Assembly: GCA_965214295.1 (NCBI GenBank)
Contig: OZ243944.1
Location: 3,906,001-3,970,000 of the forward strand
Source: JAJDUF01 sp965214295
GTDB taxonomy: Bacteria > Chloroflexota > UBA11872 > UBA12225 > JAJDUF01
Direction: 5' to 3'
DNA: 64,000 bases
In this document: piece by piece, positions 42,628-51,301 of the stretch
Layout of the letters: the number at the start of each line of letters is the position of its first letter
How positions within the stretch are numbered: the first letter of the stretch is position 1
The notes under the pieces: generated by a model
What the model was told of the DNA's origin: nothing
Seen by the model: only the letters and a program-made list of their open reading frames with translations
Database searches by the model: none
Program-made: the position numbers and the translations under genes

Positions 42628-43887
42628 ATGCGAACGTGGCGTATCGTCTTTGTGGCGCCGTTCGGAACGCAACCGAAAGGCACGACGCGCGCGCGCATTC
42701 TGCCGCTGGCACGCGCATTGGCGGCCCGTGGACACGTCGTTACTGTGTTGATCCCACCCTATGACTATCCGCCGGAGGCCGGCCGGCGGTGGCGTACCGG
42801 CCAAGTCGCCGTCCACTGCCTCTCCTTGCCGCTGGGTGCTGCCACTCCCGGCATGCGGGCTGGGCCGGGGCTGGCGCTGCTCAGTCTGCGCTTGGCCGGC
42901 GCTGCGCTCGCCTGTCGGCCGGACATCATCCACCTGTCGAAGCCCAAGGGAGTATCCGGCCTGACACACTGGCTGCTCCGGTGCCGTCGTGCTGCGCTCC
43001 GGCGCCGGTCCCCGGCGTTGGTCGTAGACGCTGACGATTGGGAAGGTCACGAAGGCTGGAATGAGTATGAGGAAGCCTATCCTGGCTGGCAGAAGGAGGT
43101 GTTCGACCGGCAGGAACGCTGGGGACTCCGACATGCTGACGCCGTGACGGTCGTGAGCCGAAGTCTGCGGAACCGGACGGTTGCGCTAGGCTTGCCGGCG
43201 GATCGGGTGGTCTATCTGCCCAACGGCCTATCGCCAACGGATTACCCGGATTGGCAGCAGGCCGCCGGTCGAGCCGTCCGTGCCCGGCTAGGGCTGGGTC
43301 GGCGGCCGACGATCCTGCTCTATACCCGCTTCTTCGAGTTCGCGCCGGAGCGCCCGGCGCGCGTGTTGGCGGCGATACAGGCACACCTCCCGGACGCGGC
43401 GCTGTTGGTGGTTGGCGCCGGCAAGTACGGTCAGGAGCGGTGGCTGCGGGAGGAGACCCGACGGCTGGGACTTGACGACTCGGTCCATTTTGCGGGCTGG
43501 CTGGATCGAGCGTCGTTACCCGGTGCGCTACGCGCGGCCGACGTCGCGCTGGTCCCGGCCGACGATACCGTCGCCAACCGCGCCAAATGCTCTATGAAGC
43601 TGGCAGAGCTGCTGTGGCTGGGGTTACCGGTCGTGGCCGAACGGGTAGGTGAGCACAGCAGCTACATTGACCACCCCACCACTGGACTCCTTGTGCCGTC
43701 GGGCGACGATCAGGCCCTCGTCGCTGCCCTGGTGTCACTCCTGCGCGATCCAGGTCGGGCGGCCGGCCTCGGTGCTGCCGGCCGCCGACGTATCGCGCGG
43801 CAGTTTGCGTGGGAGCGGCTTGCACCGCGCGCCGAGGCGGCGTATACGGCGGCGCTGGAGCTTGGTGCGAAATCAAGCCACGTCTGA
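42628..43887 (+). CDS. GT4-family glycosyltransferase
   Basis: 419 residues with two Rossmann-like domains. The N-terminal half begins RIVFVAPFGTQPKGTTRARI; the C-terminal half has the GT-B donor site, with PTILLYTRFFEFAPERPARV, LLVVGAGKYGQERW, VHFAGWLDRASLPGALRAADVALVP and the acidic CSMKLAELLWLGLPVVAE (usually EGFG...EAMA). It should transfer a sugar from a nucleotide donor to a lipid or surface polymer. It is 60 bp downstream of the YfhO-like gene, so both may build the same surface glycan. Confidence 0.88.
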   Translation: MRTWRIVFVAPFGTQPKGTTRARILPLARALAARGHVVTVLIPPYDYPPEAGRRWRTGQVAVHCLSLPLGAATPGMRAGPGLALLSLRLAGAALACRPDIIHLSKPKGVSGLTHWLLRCRRAALRRRSPALVVDADDWEGHEGWNEYEEAYPGWQKEVFDRQERWGLRHADAVTVVSRSLRNRTVALGLPADRVVYLPNGLSPTDYPDWQQAAGRAVRARLGLGRRPTILLYTRFFEFAPERPARVLAAIQAHLPDAALLVVGAGKYGQERWLREETRRLGLDDSVHFAGWLDRASLPGALRAADVALVPADDTVANRAKCSMKLAELLWLGLPVVAERVGEHSSYIDHPTTGLLVPSGDDQALVAALVSLLRDPGRAAGLGAAGRRRIARQFAWERLAPRAEAAYTAALELGAKSSHV

Positions 43888-43894
43888 CCTCCGA

Positions 43895-44027
43895 GGGCTT
43901 TTCCATTGTCGCCACTTCTTGTCACCACTTCGACAGGCTCTGAGCGGAGCGAAGGGTCGCTCCTCTGTGGCCGAGATTCTTCGCTCCGCTCAGAATGACC
44001 GGTTTGGCGGCGACTTTGGAAAGGCCC
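43895..44027. repeat. Dispersed inverted-end repeat, copy 4 (133 bp, inverted)
   Basis: Starts GGGCTTTTCCA and ends TGGAAAGGCCC. The core runs in the opposite orientation to copies 1-3 (GAGATTCTTCGCTCCGCTCA). It lies between convergent genes and might serve as a bidirectional terminator. Confidence 0.85.
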
Positions 44028-44071
44028 TCGACCTCCCACCTCTGTCCTAGACAGACCTCACTCCCGCACAC

Positions 44072-45631
44072 CTAGGAGCTGCTTGCCGTCGGCGTCGGTG
44101 TTGCGGGTGCTGGGCTACCGGCCGGGGTGGTAGCCGGCTGCGGCGTCGCTGTGGGAAGCGGACCGGACGGTGATGGGGTGGATGTCGGCGGCGTCCCCGT
44201 GACCGTCGGCGTGGGTGTTGACGTGTTGGTGGGAGTGGGTGTGGCGGTTGCCGTCGGTGTGCTGGTCGGTGTGCTGGTTGGTGTCGAAGTCGGTACCGGG
44301 GTGGGGGTGAAGGTCGCCGTGGGCGGTAGTGGGGTGGCCGTGGGTAGCGGCGTCGCCGTTGGTATGCGCCAAATGGTCAACGTCGCCGTCTGGGGCTGGA
44401 GCCGGTTTATCGATACTCCCTCGGGGATGGCCAGGAGTACCGGTACCGTGTAGATGCCGGGGCCAAGACCGGCCGCATTCACGGTCGCGGCCAGATCGGC
44501 GCCGGTCAGTCCGAGTAACTGGGGTTGGGGGCCGCTGAGGGTGACCTCCACCGTGGCTGGGTGGATGCTGATCAGCAGGCGGGGACCAAGGTTGATCCAG
44601 GCTAAGGCTGCCGTGACCGCGGTCTGGCTCTGGACCGGTGTGATGCGGACGGTGGCGACGATGCGCTGCTCGTAGGAGAGCGAGATACCGGTGGGCAGTG
44701 ACAAGGCGATCTCGACAGCGAAGTCCTCAGTGGTCCCGCTGACATCCAAGCCGGTGGTGGCAATAACCGAGACCCCGGCAAGTAGCTCCGGAGCACCGAC
44801 GACCTCGACGGCGAGCGGCGTCAGCTCGATCCCTTGCAGCAGATAGCCGGGCGCCGGCTGACCGCTTACTTGCGCCACAATCGGGACGGTCTTGAAGCCG
44901 GATAGCTGATGAATGGGCACCCGAATCGCGACCGTTTCCGGATCCAGAGTCACGCCGCCGACGACACCCGACGGACCGAGCGGCTCCGGTCGGATGATGC
45001 GATCAATCGTCGCCGTCTCACGCCCCAGCTGCACCGAGGCCAACACTTCGGTGACGCGCTCGACGAGGCTCCGTGGCCCTCTGATCGCGATGCCGTTTTC
45101 GCGAACCTCCTGCGGTTCCAGGATCGGGTCTTCATAGCGGTAGCCGAAGGGCGGCGTGTCCAGAATCCGCATCTGCACCGGCAGTCGCTTCAGCACCAGC
45201 TCTTCCAGGCGCACGTCCACGTGGCTGGGCAGTGTTTCGATGATCGTTACCTGGGGATCGGAGACCTCGACTTGCACCGGAAGCTGGTGTAGGCCGGGCG
45301 CAACGCCACGGAGATCAACCGTGGCACGAAAGCTGGCGGCCTGCAAGCGTTGGTAGCTTTCCGCCGGAGCGCTCACCCGTACCCTGACCGGGGGGGCCTC
45401 GTTGACGATTACCAGGTTAGCTGGCAGGCCGGTAGTCTCGACGGTCAGCTCGCTCGGAAAGACCTCCCGACGCTGGGGGTTGCTTTCCAAGGTGAGGCCG
45501 GCCCAGATGGCGACTGAGAGGACGAGCGCAAGCAACAAGCGCCAGCCGAGGGCCTCGCGTGCCTGCCGCCGCGCGTAGTACCCAATCGCGCGGAGGGTCT
45601 GCCAGGTAGCAGAGTCTTGAAACTGTTGCAC
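44072..45631 (-). CDS. cdaR: CdaR-like YbbR-domain protein with Thr-Pro-rich tail
   Basis: 519 residues. One N-terminal helix (about 30-47) anchors several YbbR repeats (about 55-420; e.g. VFPSELTVETTGLPANLVIV, RLPVQMRILDTPPFGYRYED). The C-terminal 95 residues are almost only Thr, Pro, Ser and Ala (TSTPTSTPTSTPTATATPTP), a low-complexity extracytoplasmic tail absent from firmicute CdaR. The partner gene cdaA lies 52 bp upstream in the same direction; in Firmicutes, CdaR regulates CdaA's c-di-AMP synthesis. Confidence 0.85.
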   Translation of the reverse strand: MQQFQDSATWQTLRAIGYYARRQAREALGWRLLLALVLSVAIWAGLTLESNPQRREVFPSELTVETTGLPANLVIVNEAPPVRVRVSAPAESYQRLQAASFRATVDLRGVAPGLHQLPVQVEVSDPQVTIIETLPSHVDVRLEELVLKRLPVQMRILDTPPFGYRYEDPILEPQEVRENGIAIRGPRSLVERVTEVLASVQLGRETATIDRIIRPEPLGPSGVVGGVTLDPETVAIRVPIHQLSGFKTVPIVAQVSGQPAPGYLLQGIELTPLAVEVVGAPELLAGVSVIATTGLDVSGTTEDFAVEIALSLPTGISLSYEQRIVATVRITPVQSQTAVTAALAWINLGPRLLISIHPATVEVTLSGPQPQLLGLTGADLAATVNAAGLGPGIYTVPVLLAIPEGVSINRLQPQTATLTIWRIPTATPLPTATPLPPTATFTPTPVPTSTPTSTPTSTPTATATPTPTNTSTPTPTVTGTPPTSTPSPSGPLPTATPQPATTPAGSPAPATPTPTASSS

Positions 45632-45683
45632 TGCTCACTGCCCTGTGAGCGGGGTTGCCGCCGCGGAGTAGCTAGGATGCTCG

Positions 45684-46511
45684 TTACGCAGCGCGAACAG
45701 GCCGCCAGGGAGCCGGAAATCGCTGTGAGGCGAGCTGCGTTTGCAGCAGACTACGTAGGCGCTCGGTGGTCAGCTTGCGTAGCAGACGCCCATTTACTGC
45801 TACCGAGATTGCACCGCTCTCCTCCGAGACGACAACGGACAGCCCATCGCTCTGCTCCGTGATACCGACCGCTGCCCGATGGCGGGTACCGATGTCAGAA
45901 TCGAGCCGCCCGCTATCGGATAGGGGCAGCAAGACTCGCGCAGCGACGAGGCGTGACCCGCGGATAATTACCGCGCCATCGTGCAGCGGCGTGCGTGGAT
46001 AGAAGACTTGAGACAAGAGATCGGACGTCAGCTCGGCATCTAGCTCCGCGCCCGTCTGCACGTACTCCTCCAGTCCAGTCGAGCGCTCGATCACCATGAG
46101 CGCACCGTGTCGGCGCTCGGACAAGCGAATGCAGGCCTCGATGATGGTGTTGATGACTTTGTCCGCCGAGCTATCGTCGCTGGGCTGGAAGCTGCTAAAG
46201 GGATGGGTCACCAGACTGCCCGTGCGTCCCAGCTGCTCCAGAGCACGCCTAATCTCGGGCTGGAAGATCACCGGAATGGCGAAGAGCAGCGCCGGTAAGC
46301 TATTGACCAGCAGCCAGTTGAAGATCGTGAGGTGGAAGAAGTAGCCGATGACTACCCCGGCGAGGAGCAGGATCAGGACGCCGCGCACGAGCTGATCGGC
46401 CTGCGTATCTCGAATAAGGGCGAGGAGGGCATACAGGACAATCGTCACCAGAAGAATATCGAGAATAGCGAGGGGAGTTAGCCTTGACAGGAGGTAGAGT
46501 ATGTCTTGCAC
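45684..46511 (-). CDS. cdaA: Diadenylate cyclase CdaA
   Basis: 275 residues. Three N-terminal helices (about 10-80) are followed by the DAC domain with the catalytic LHDGAVIIRGSRLVAARVLL and DIGTRHRAAVGITEQSD (DGA and RHR motifs). It makes c-di-AMP from two ATP at the membrane; c-di-AMP controls potassium and osmotic balance. A glmM gene, the usual third partner, is not seen here. Confidence 0.95.
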   Translation of the reverse strand: MQDILYLLSRLTPLAILDILLVTIVLYALLALIRDTQADQLVRGVLILLLAGVVIGYFFHLTIFNWLLVNSLPALLFAIPVIFQPEIRRALEQLGRTGSLVTHPFSSFQPSDDSSADKVINTIIEACIRLSERRHGALMVIERSTGLEEYVQTGAELDAELTSDLLSQVFYPRTPLHDGAVIIRGSRLVAARVLLPLSDSGRLDSDIGTRHRAAVGITEQSDGLSVVVSEESGAISVAVNGRLLRKLTTERLRSLLQTQLASQRFPAPWRPVRAA

Positions 46512-46619
46512 GGTGTCTTCCTCTCGCTCTTGGTGGCTCTACCGTCGTCCTGACTCCGGCGCGCTCCAACTGGGAGCGAGGCCTACGGACCGTACACGCG
46601 CTACGGACCTCCGCTGCCC

Positions 46620-47621
46620 CTAGGCCGTCGCTGCCGCAGCGACTCCGACGAGCGAGACTAGGATCGCCTTCTGTGCGTGGAGGCGATTCTCGGCCTGATC
46701 GAACACGACCGACTGTGGCCCGTCCAGCACTTCATCGGTCACTTCCTGGCCCCGGTGGGCGGGTAAGCAGTGCATTACCAGCGCATCGGGTGCCGCCAAA
46801 GCCAACAGGTCGGTATTCACCTGAAAGGGTGGGAAGACATGGAGCCGCCGCGCCACATCTTCTTCTTGCCCCATACTCACCCACGCATCGGTGTAGAGCA
46901 CGTCGGCGTGCGCTGCCGCTGCGCGGGGGTCGTGACCGAGCGTGATTTCCGCGCCGGTCTGTGCGCCAAGTGCATGCGCCCGCTCCACGACCTCGGGTTG
47001 CGGCTCGTACCCGGCAGGCGTCGCCACGAAAAGCTGGAGGCCCAGCGTCCCGGCGGCGAAGAGTAGCGAGTGTGCTACGTTGAACCCGTCGCCGACAAAG
47101 GCCAATTGGAGGCCGCGCAAGTGCCCCCGGTGCTCGTAAATGGTCATCAGGTCACCGATGGCCTGGCACGGATGGGTCAGGTCGGATAGCCCGTTGATGA
47201 CGGGAATGCTGGCGTACTCGGCGAGCGCGGTGACCGTATCGTGGCTGTGGACGCGCGCCATGATGACATCCACCCAGCGTTCCAGGTTGCGTGCGATGTC
47301 CGGGACGGTCTCTCGCACGCCCAGCCGCTCGTGCTCACTTGCCAGGTCAATTGCATGGCCGCCGAGCTGCGTCATGCCCACCTCGAAGGTGCAGCGTGTC
47401 CGCAGGCTGGCCTTTTCGAAGATCATCGCCAGCGAGCGACCGGCCATGAGGCGGTGCGGCTGGGCCGCCCGCTGGGCGGCCTTGAACCAGCGGGCTAGGG
47501 TCAAGACGTTGAACAACTGCCGTTCGGTGAAATCGGCGACCGTGAGTAGGTCCAGCCCCTGGAGGGAGGCATCAATAGGGGGTGGTCCGTCTAGCGGGGG
47601 CAGGTCGGTGGATGCAGTCAC
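46620..47621 (-). CDS. argF: Ornithine carbamoyltransferase
   Basis: 333 residues from a GTG with GAGAAGG upstream. The carbamoyl-phosphate site is in KASLRTRCTFEVGMTQLGG, followed by HPCQAIGDLMTI, the ornithine-binding SMGQEEDVARR and the C-terminal HCLPAHRGQEV. It makes citrulline from ornithine and carbamoyl phosphate. No other arg genes are adjacent. The frame is open further upstream, but that part is not conserved. Confidence 0.93.
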   Translation of the reverse strand: MTASTDLPPLDGPPPIDASLQGLDLLTVADFTERQLFNVLTLARWFKAAQRAAQPHRLMAGRSLAMIFEKASLRTRCTFEVGMTQLGGHAIDLASEHERLGVRETVPDIARNLERWVDVIMARVHSHDTVTALAEYASIPVINGLSDLTHPCQAIGDLMTIYEHRGHLRGLQLAFVGDGFNVAHSLLFAAGTLGLQLFVATPAGYEPQPEVVERAHALGAQTGAEITLGHDPRAAAAHADVLYTDAWVSMGQEEDVARRLHVFPPFQVNTDLLALAAPDALVMHCLPAHRGQEVTDEVLDGPQSVVFDQAENRLHAQKAILVSLVGVAAAATA

Positions 47622-47734
47622 AATATAGATGCCTTCTCGGACAAAATGCGGGGGGCTTTGCCTCGGCAAGCAGGCCGAGAGAACACTACCGCCGGTATCC
47701 ATGCTCACCGCGAAATTCAAGGAGAAAGCACCCT

Positions 47735-47752
47735 CGTGTAGTCTACCACACG
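47735..47752. promoter_or_regulatory. Imperfect palindrome upstream of argF
   Basis: CGTGTAGTCTACCACACG is nearly its own complement (14 of 18 positions match) and lies 114-131 bp before the argF start. It could be an operator, but it does not match a known ARG box closely. Confidence 0.3.
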
Positions 47753-47825
47753 GCTACTCAAGCCTCGCTAGCGGGCAGCTTGCAAGGCGCTAGACGGCCC
47801 AGGCTGCTTGGCGATTTCCCCGGCC

Positions 47826-48113
47826 TCAAGGCTCGACAATGACCCGCTGGCCGTGGTCCAGACCAACGTAGTAGCGGCTAATGGCTCTAAGGCCAATCAT
47901 TGGCTCGTTGCCTAGGGCAAGGGCATCAATGGCAAACGGCTCAAGCTGCCCAACCTGGAGTATACCGGCGTAGGTTGGGGCTAGCCGAGTAGAACCGTCT
48001 GCCAGCGTGACGTGAAGCTGGTCAACAGGCGCAGCACCGTTGGACAACAGCATTGCTGGGAGCACGATACCCCCATCGTAGCCTGTATCCAGGAGCGCCC
48101 CGGACGGGTGGCG
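47826..48113 (-). pseudogene. Truncated retropepsin-like aspartic protease
   Basis: The frame begins right after the nuoN stop codon and reads ...ALLDTGYDGGIVLPAMLLSN, with the DTG active-site motif of clan AA aspartic proteases, then LAPTYAGILQV and MIGLRAISRYYVGLDHG. There is no ATG, GTG or TTG before the DTG motif, and the 20-30 residues that usually precede it are missing. The GTG at 48065 would give 79 residues lacking the active site. Probably a 5'-deleted fragment joined to nuoN. Confidence 0.65.
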
Positions 48114-49628
48114 TCAGAGGATCAGCGTACCCAGAGAGGCGCGGGCCAGGTCCAGCAGAATGCTGGGCACGAGGCCCAGGAGGAGCACCGCGGCTGCGGA
48201 CACCACGACGGCCGTCGCTGCGAGCGCCGAGTGCCCGAGGGGCGCCGGCTCGGCGGTCGGCCCCTGCATGTACATGACATACACGACGCGGAGGTAGTAG
48301 TAGGCGGATACGACGCTCGTCAGCAGGCCGACGATAGCGAGCCAAGCGTGGCCGGCATCAATCGCAGCGCCAAAGAGATAGAACTTGCCCACAAAGCCGA
48401 CGGTTGGCGGGACGCCGGCTAAGGAGAGCATGAACAGAGCCATCATCGCGGCCAGCCAGGGCCGCCGTCGGGCCAGGCCGGCGTAGTCGGTGACGGCGGC
48501 AAATTCGTCGCCGCGCCGACCCAGAAAGGTGACGACGCCGAACGCGCCCAGGTTCATGAACGTGTACGCGACGGAATAGAACAGGAGACTCTGGATAGCG
48601 AGGCCGCGCGTCTCTCCGGTGGCGATGCTGGCGGCCACTAGGCCCACGAGCAGGTAGCCGGCATGGGCGATGGAGGAGTACCCAAGCAGGCGCTTGATGT
48701 TGTTCTGCACGAGCGCCGCGACGTTGCCCACAATCATCGTTGCCGCTGCCACTCCACCGAGCACCCAGGCCGTTTCGACGGGTGCTTCCGGTACTGCCCC
48801 GACAAACACGCGCGCTAGCGCCGCGAAGGTGGCGGTCTTGGCTGCCACCGACATATAGGCCGTTACCGGGGTCGGCGCGCCCTCGTAGACATCGGGCGTC
48901 CACATGTGGAACGGCACGAGCGCAGCCTTGAAGCCCAATCCGACGATGAGCAAGCCCATGCCGATCAAGAGCAGCGTGGTGAAGCCGTCCTGGCCGACGG
49001 CCGTGGCGATCCCGGCGAGGTTGGTCGTTTCGGTTGCTCCGTACATGAGGGCGATGCCGTACAGGAGGAAGCCCGACGCGAATGCGCCCAGGAGCACGTA
49101 CTTGACGGCCGACTCGTCCGACTGGAGGCGCAAGCGAGAAAACCCGGCCAGCATATAGAGTGGCAGAGACAGTAGCTCCAAGCCGAGGAAGACCATAATC
49201 AAGTCGCCGGCGCTGGCCATCAGCATCAATCCGGCTACCGAAAAGAGGATCAGTACGTAGTATTCACTGTTCTCCAGGTCTTCGCGCTCCATATACGTGA
49301 AGGAGATCAGCACGGTCATCACGGCGACGAGCACAAAGACGAGGTTGAAGAACAGCGCGAAGTTGTCCAGGATGAGCATGCAGCCGAAGGGGGCACGCTC
49401 GGCTGTTGCTTCGATGGTGCAAAACGCGGAGCGGTCGGCGTCCCAGAGGTAGACCGAGAGCACGGCCGTCAGGACCAGGCCGACCAGGCTGAGAGCGGCC
49501 GCTGTGCCCCGCCTGGTCATCCGCGGCCAGAGGTCGGCGAGCATGACCCCACAGGCGGTCAGTGTGATGGCCAGCACGGGCGCAATGGCCCACCAGTCCA
49601 CGCCGGGCAGCTTGAGCAGTTCGTTCAT
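48114..49628 (-). CDS. nuoN: NADH-quinone oxidoreductase subunit N
   Basis: 504 residues and about 14 membrane helices. It is one of three antiporter-like proton channels of complex I, with the conserved Lys/Glu membrane residues in the LLSLPLYMLAGFSRL and NIKRLLGYSSIAHAGYLLVG segments. It is the last gene of the operon, 39 bp after nuoM. Stop codon TGA at 48114-48116. Confidence 0.95.
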   Translation of the reverse strand: MNELLKLPGVDWWAIAPVLAITLTACGVMLADLWPRMTRRGTAAALSLVGLVLTAVLSVYLWDADRSAFCTIEATAERAPFGCMLILDNFALFFNLVFVLVAVMTVLISFTYMEREDLENSEYYVLILFSVAGLMLMASAGDLIMVFLGLELLSLPLYMLAGFSRLRLQSDESAVKYVLLGAFASGFLLYGIALMYGATETTNLAGIATAVGQDGFTTLLLIGMGLLIVGLGFKAALVPFHMWTPDVYEGAPTPVTAYMSVAAKTATFAALARVFVGAVPEAPVETAWVLGGVAAATMIVGNVAALVQNNIKRLLGYSSIAHAGYLLVGLVAASIATGETRGLAIQSLLFYSVAYTFMNLGAFGVVTFLGRRGDEFAAVTDYAGLARRRPWLAAMMALFMLSLAGVPPTVGFVGKFYLFGAAIDAGHAWLAIVGLLTSVVSAYYYLRVVYVMYMQGPTAEPAPLGHSALAATAVVVSAAAVLLLGLVPSILLDLARASLGTLIL

Positions 49629-49667
49629 GGCACGTACTTGACGGTGGTCAGTAGGTAGCTCGCCGGG

Positions 49668-51197
49668 CTAGCGGCCGTCCGGTGCCGCTTGTGCTTGCGC
49701 GACCGGGATATTGCGAGTTACCGCTTCCAGCGACGGTCCCGCCCGGTCCAGGAACGGCTTGGGATAGAGACCAATCCAGAAGATCACGAGCACGATGGGC
49801 ACGAGCACGGCGATCTCTCGCCGGGTGATGTCGGACAGCTGCACGCCGGCGGGCTGTCGCGTCGGCCCCTGCATCATCCGCTGATACATCCAGAGCATGT
49901 ATACGGCTGCTAGGACCACCCCGGAGGCCGCAATGATGGCGAGCGGCTGCAAGAACAGCTCCTCGGCGCGGAAGGTGCCGACCAAGATCAGGAACTCGCC
50001 GACAAAGCCGTTCGTGCCGGGCAGGCCGATTGAGGAGAAGAGGACGATGAGGAAGAACGCCGCGAAGACCGGCATGAGCCGCGCCACGCCGCCGAACTGC
50101 TGGATGAGGCGCGTGTGTGCCCGTTCGTACAGCATCCCGACGAGCAGGAAAAGGGCGCCCGTGCTGAGGCCGTGGTTCACCATCTGGAGTAGCGAGCCTT
50201 GCAGTGCCTCCGGGGTCAGCGCAAACATGCCGAGCATGATGAAACCGAGGTGGCTGACCGAGGAGTAGGCGACCAGCTTCTTGACATCGCGCTGCATCGT
50301 GGCAACGAGCGCACCGTACACAATCCCGATCACGGCCAAGAATGCCATCAGGGGCACGGCTGTCTCGACGGCCTCCGGGAAGAGGGGGAGACAGAATCGC
50401 AGGAAGCCATACGTGCCCATCTTTAGCAGGACGGCCGCCAGGATGGCACTGCCGGCGGTAGGTGCCTCGACGTGCGCGTCGGGCAGCCACGTGTGCAGTG
50501 GGAACATCGGGACCTTGATGGCAAAGGCGAGCGCGAACGCTGCAAAGAGCCACAGCTGGAGGCCGCTTTCTACTCGCACGGTAGCGATCAGCGTTGCCAA
50601 ATCGAAGGTGCGCGGTCCACTGTCGCCGCTGATGAAGTAGATAGTCAGGATGGCGACCAGCATCAGGACGCTGCCGGCCATCGTATAGAGGAAGAACTTG
50701 ATCGCCGCATAGATGCGCCGTTCTCCTCCCCAGACGCCAATCAGGAAGTACATGGGGATGAGCACGGCTTCCCAGAAGACATAGAAGAGGAACAGATCAA
50801 GTGCGAGGAACGTGCCGAGCACCGCCGTTTCCAGCATCAGCAGGAGTACGACGAACTCTTTGACCCGTGTATCTATGGCACGGTAGGTAGAGAGAATCGT
50901 CAACGGCGTCAGGAAGGTCGTGAGCATAACGAGGAGCAGTGAGATGCCGTCGATCCCCACCTTGTACTTGATGCCTAGTGTCGGCACCCAGTCGCCGCTC
51001 TGGATGAACTGGAACTGCGCCGCTCCGGGACTGAAGTCGTACTGGAACCACAGCGGCACCGACACGACAAAGACGACGAGGCTCACCCCTAGCGCCACGT
51101 TCCGTAGGAGAGCGTGCGCTGTCCCCGGAGCGAAGAGCAGGATGATTGCTCCCACCAGCGGCAGAAAAATGAGAATAGTGAGATACCACTCGCTCAC
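49668..51197 (-). CDS. nuoM: NADH-quinone oxidoreductase subunit M
   Basis: 509 residues, about 14 helices. Landmarks are the PMYFLIGVWGGERRIYAAIKF segment (with the conserved Glu upstream in LFYVFWEAVLIPMYF), LPDAHVEAPTAGSAILAAVLLKMG and KKLVAYSSVSHLGFIMLGM. It is a proton channel of the membrane arm. The ATG is at 51197, 104 bp after nuoL. Confidence 0.96.
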   Translation of the reverse strand: MSEWYLTILIFLPLVGAIILLFAPGTAHALLRNVALGVSLVVFVVSVPLWFQYDFSPGAAQFQFIQSGDWVPTLGIKYKVGIDGISLLLVMLTTFLTPLTILSTYRAIDTRVKEFVVLLLMLETAVLGTFLALDLFLFYVFWEAVLIPMYFLIGVWGGERRIYAAIKFFLYTMAGSVLMLVAILTIYFISGDSGPRTFDLATLIATVRVESGLQLWLFAAFALAFAIKVPMFPLHTWLPDAHVEAPTAGSAILAAVLLKMGTYGFLRFCLPLFPEAVETAVPLMAFLAVIGIVYGALVATMQRDVKKLVAYSSVSHLGFIMLGMFALTPEALQGSLLQMVNHGLSTGALFLLVGMLYERAHTRLIQQFGGVARLMPVFAAFFLIVLFSSIGLPGTNGFVGEFLILVGTFRAEELFLQPLAIIAASGVVLAAVYMLWMYQRMMQGPTRQPAGVQLSDITRREIAVLVPIVLVIFWIGLYPKPFLDRAGPSLEAVTRNIPVAQAQAAPDGR

Positions 51198-51301
51198 GGC
51201 TGTGTCCTCAGCAGGGAAACCGACATGGGCGCGCAGCTTGCTGCTGCGTTCCGGTAGCGGTGTTGGCTCTGTATGCGCTGCGTTCTCTGTGGCATGTTGT
51301 C

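Noticed and set aside
44100..44400. Mobile or CRISPR-like repeat tract
   Set aside because: The simple repeats encode the Thr-Pro tail of the CdaR-like protein in a continuous frame.
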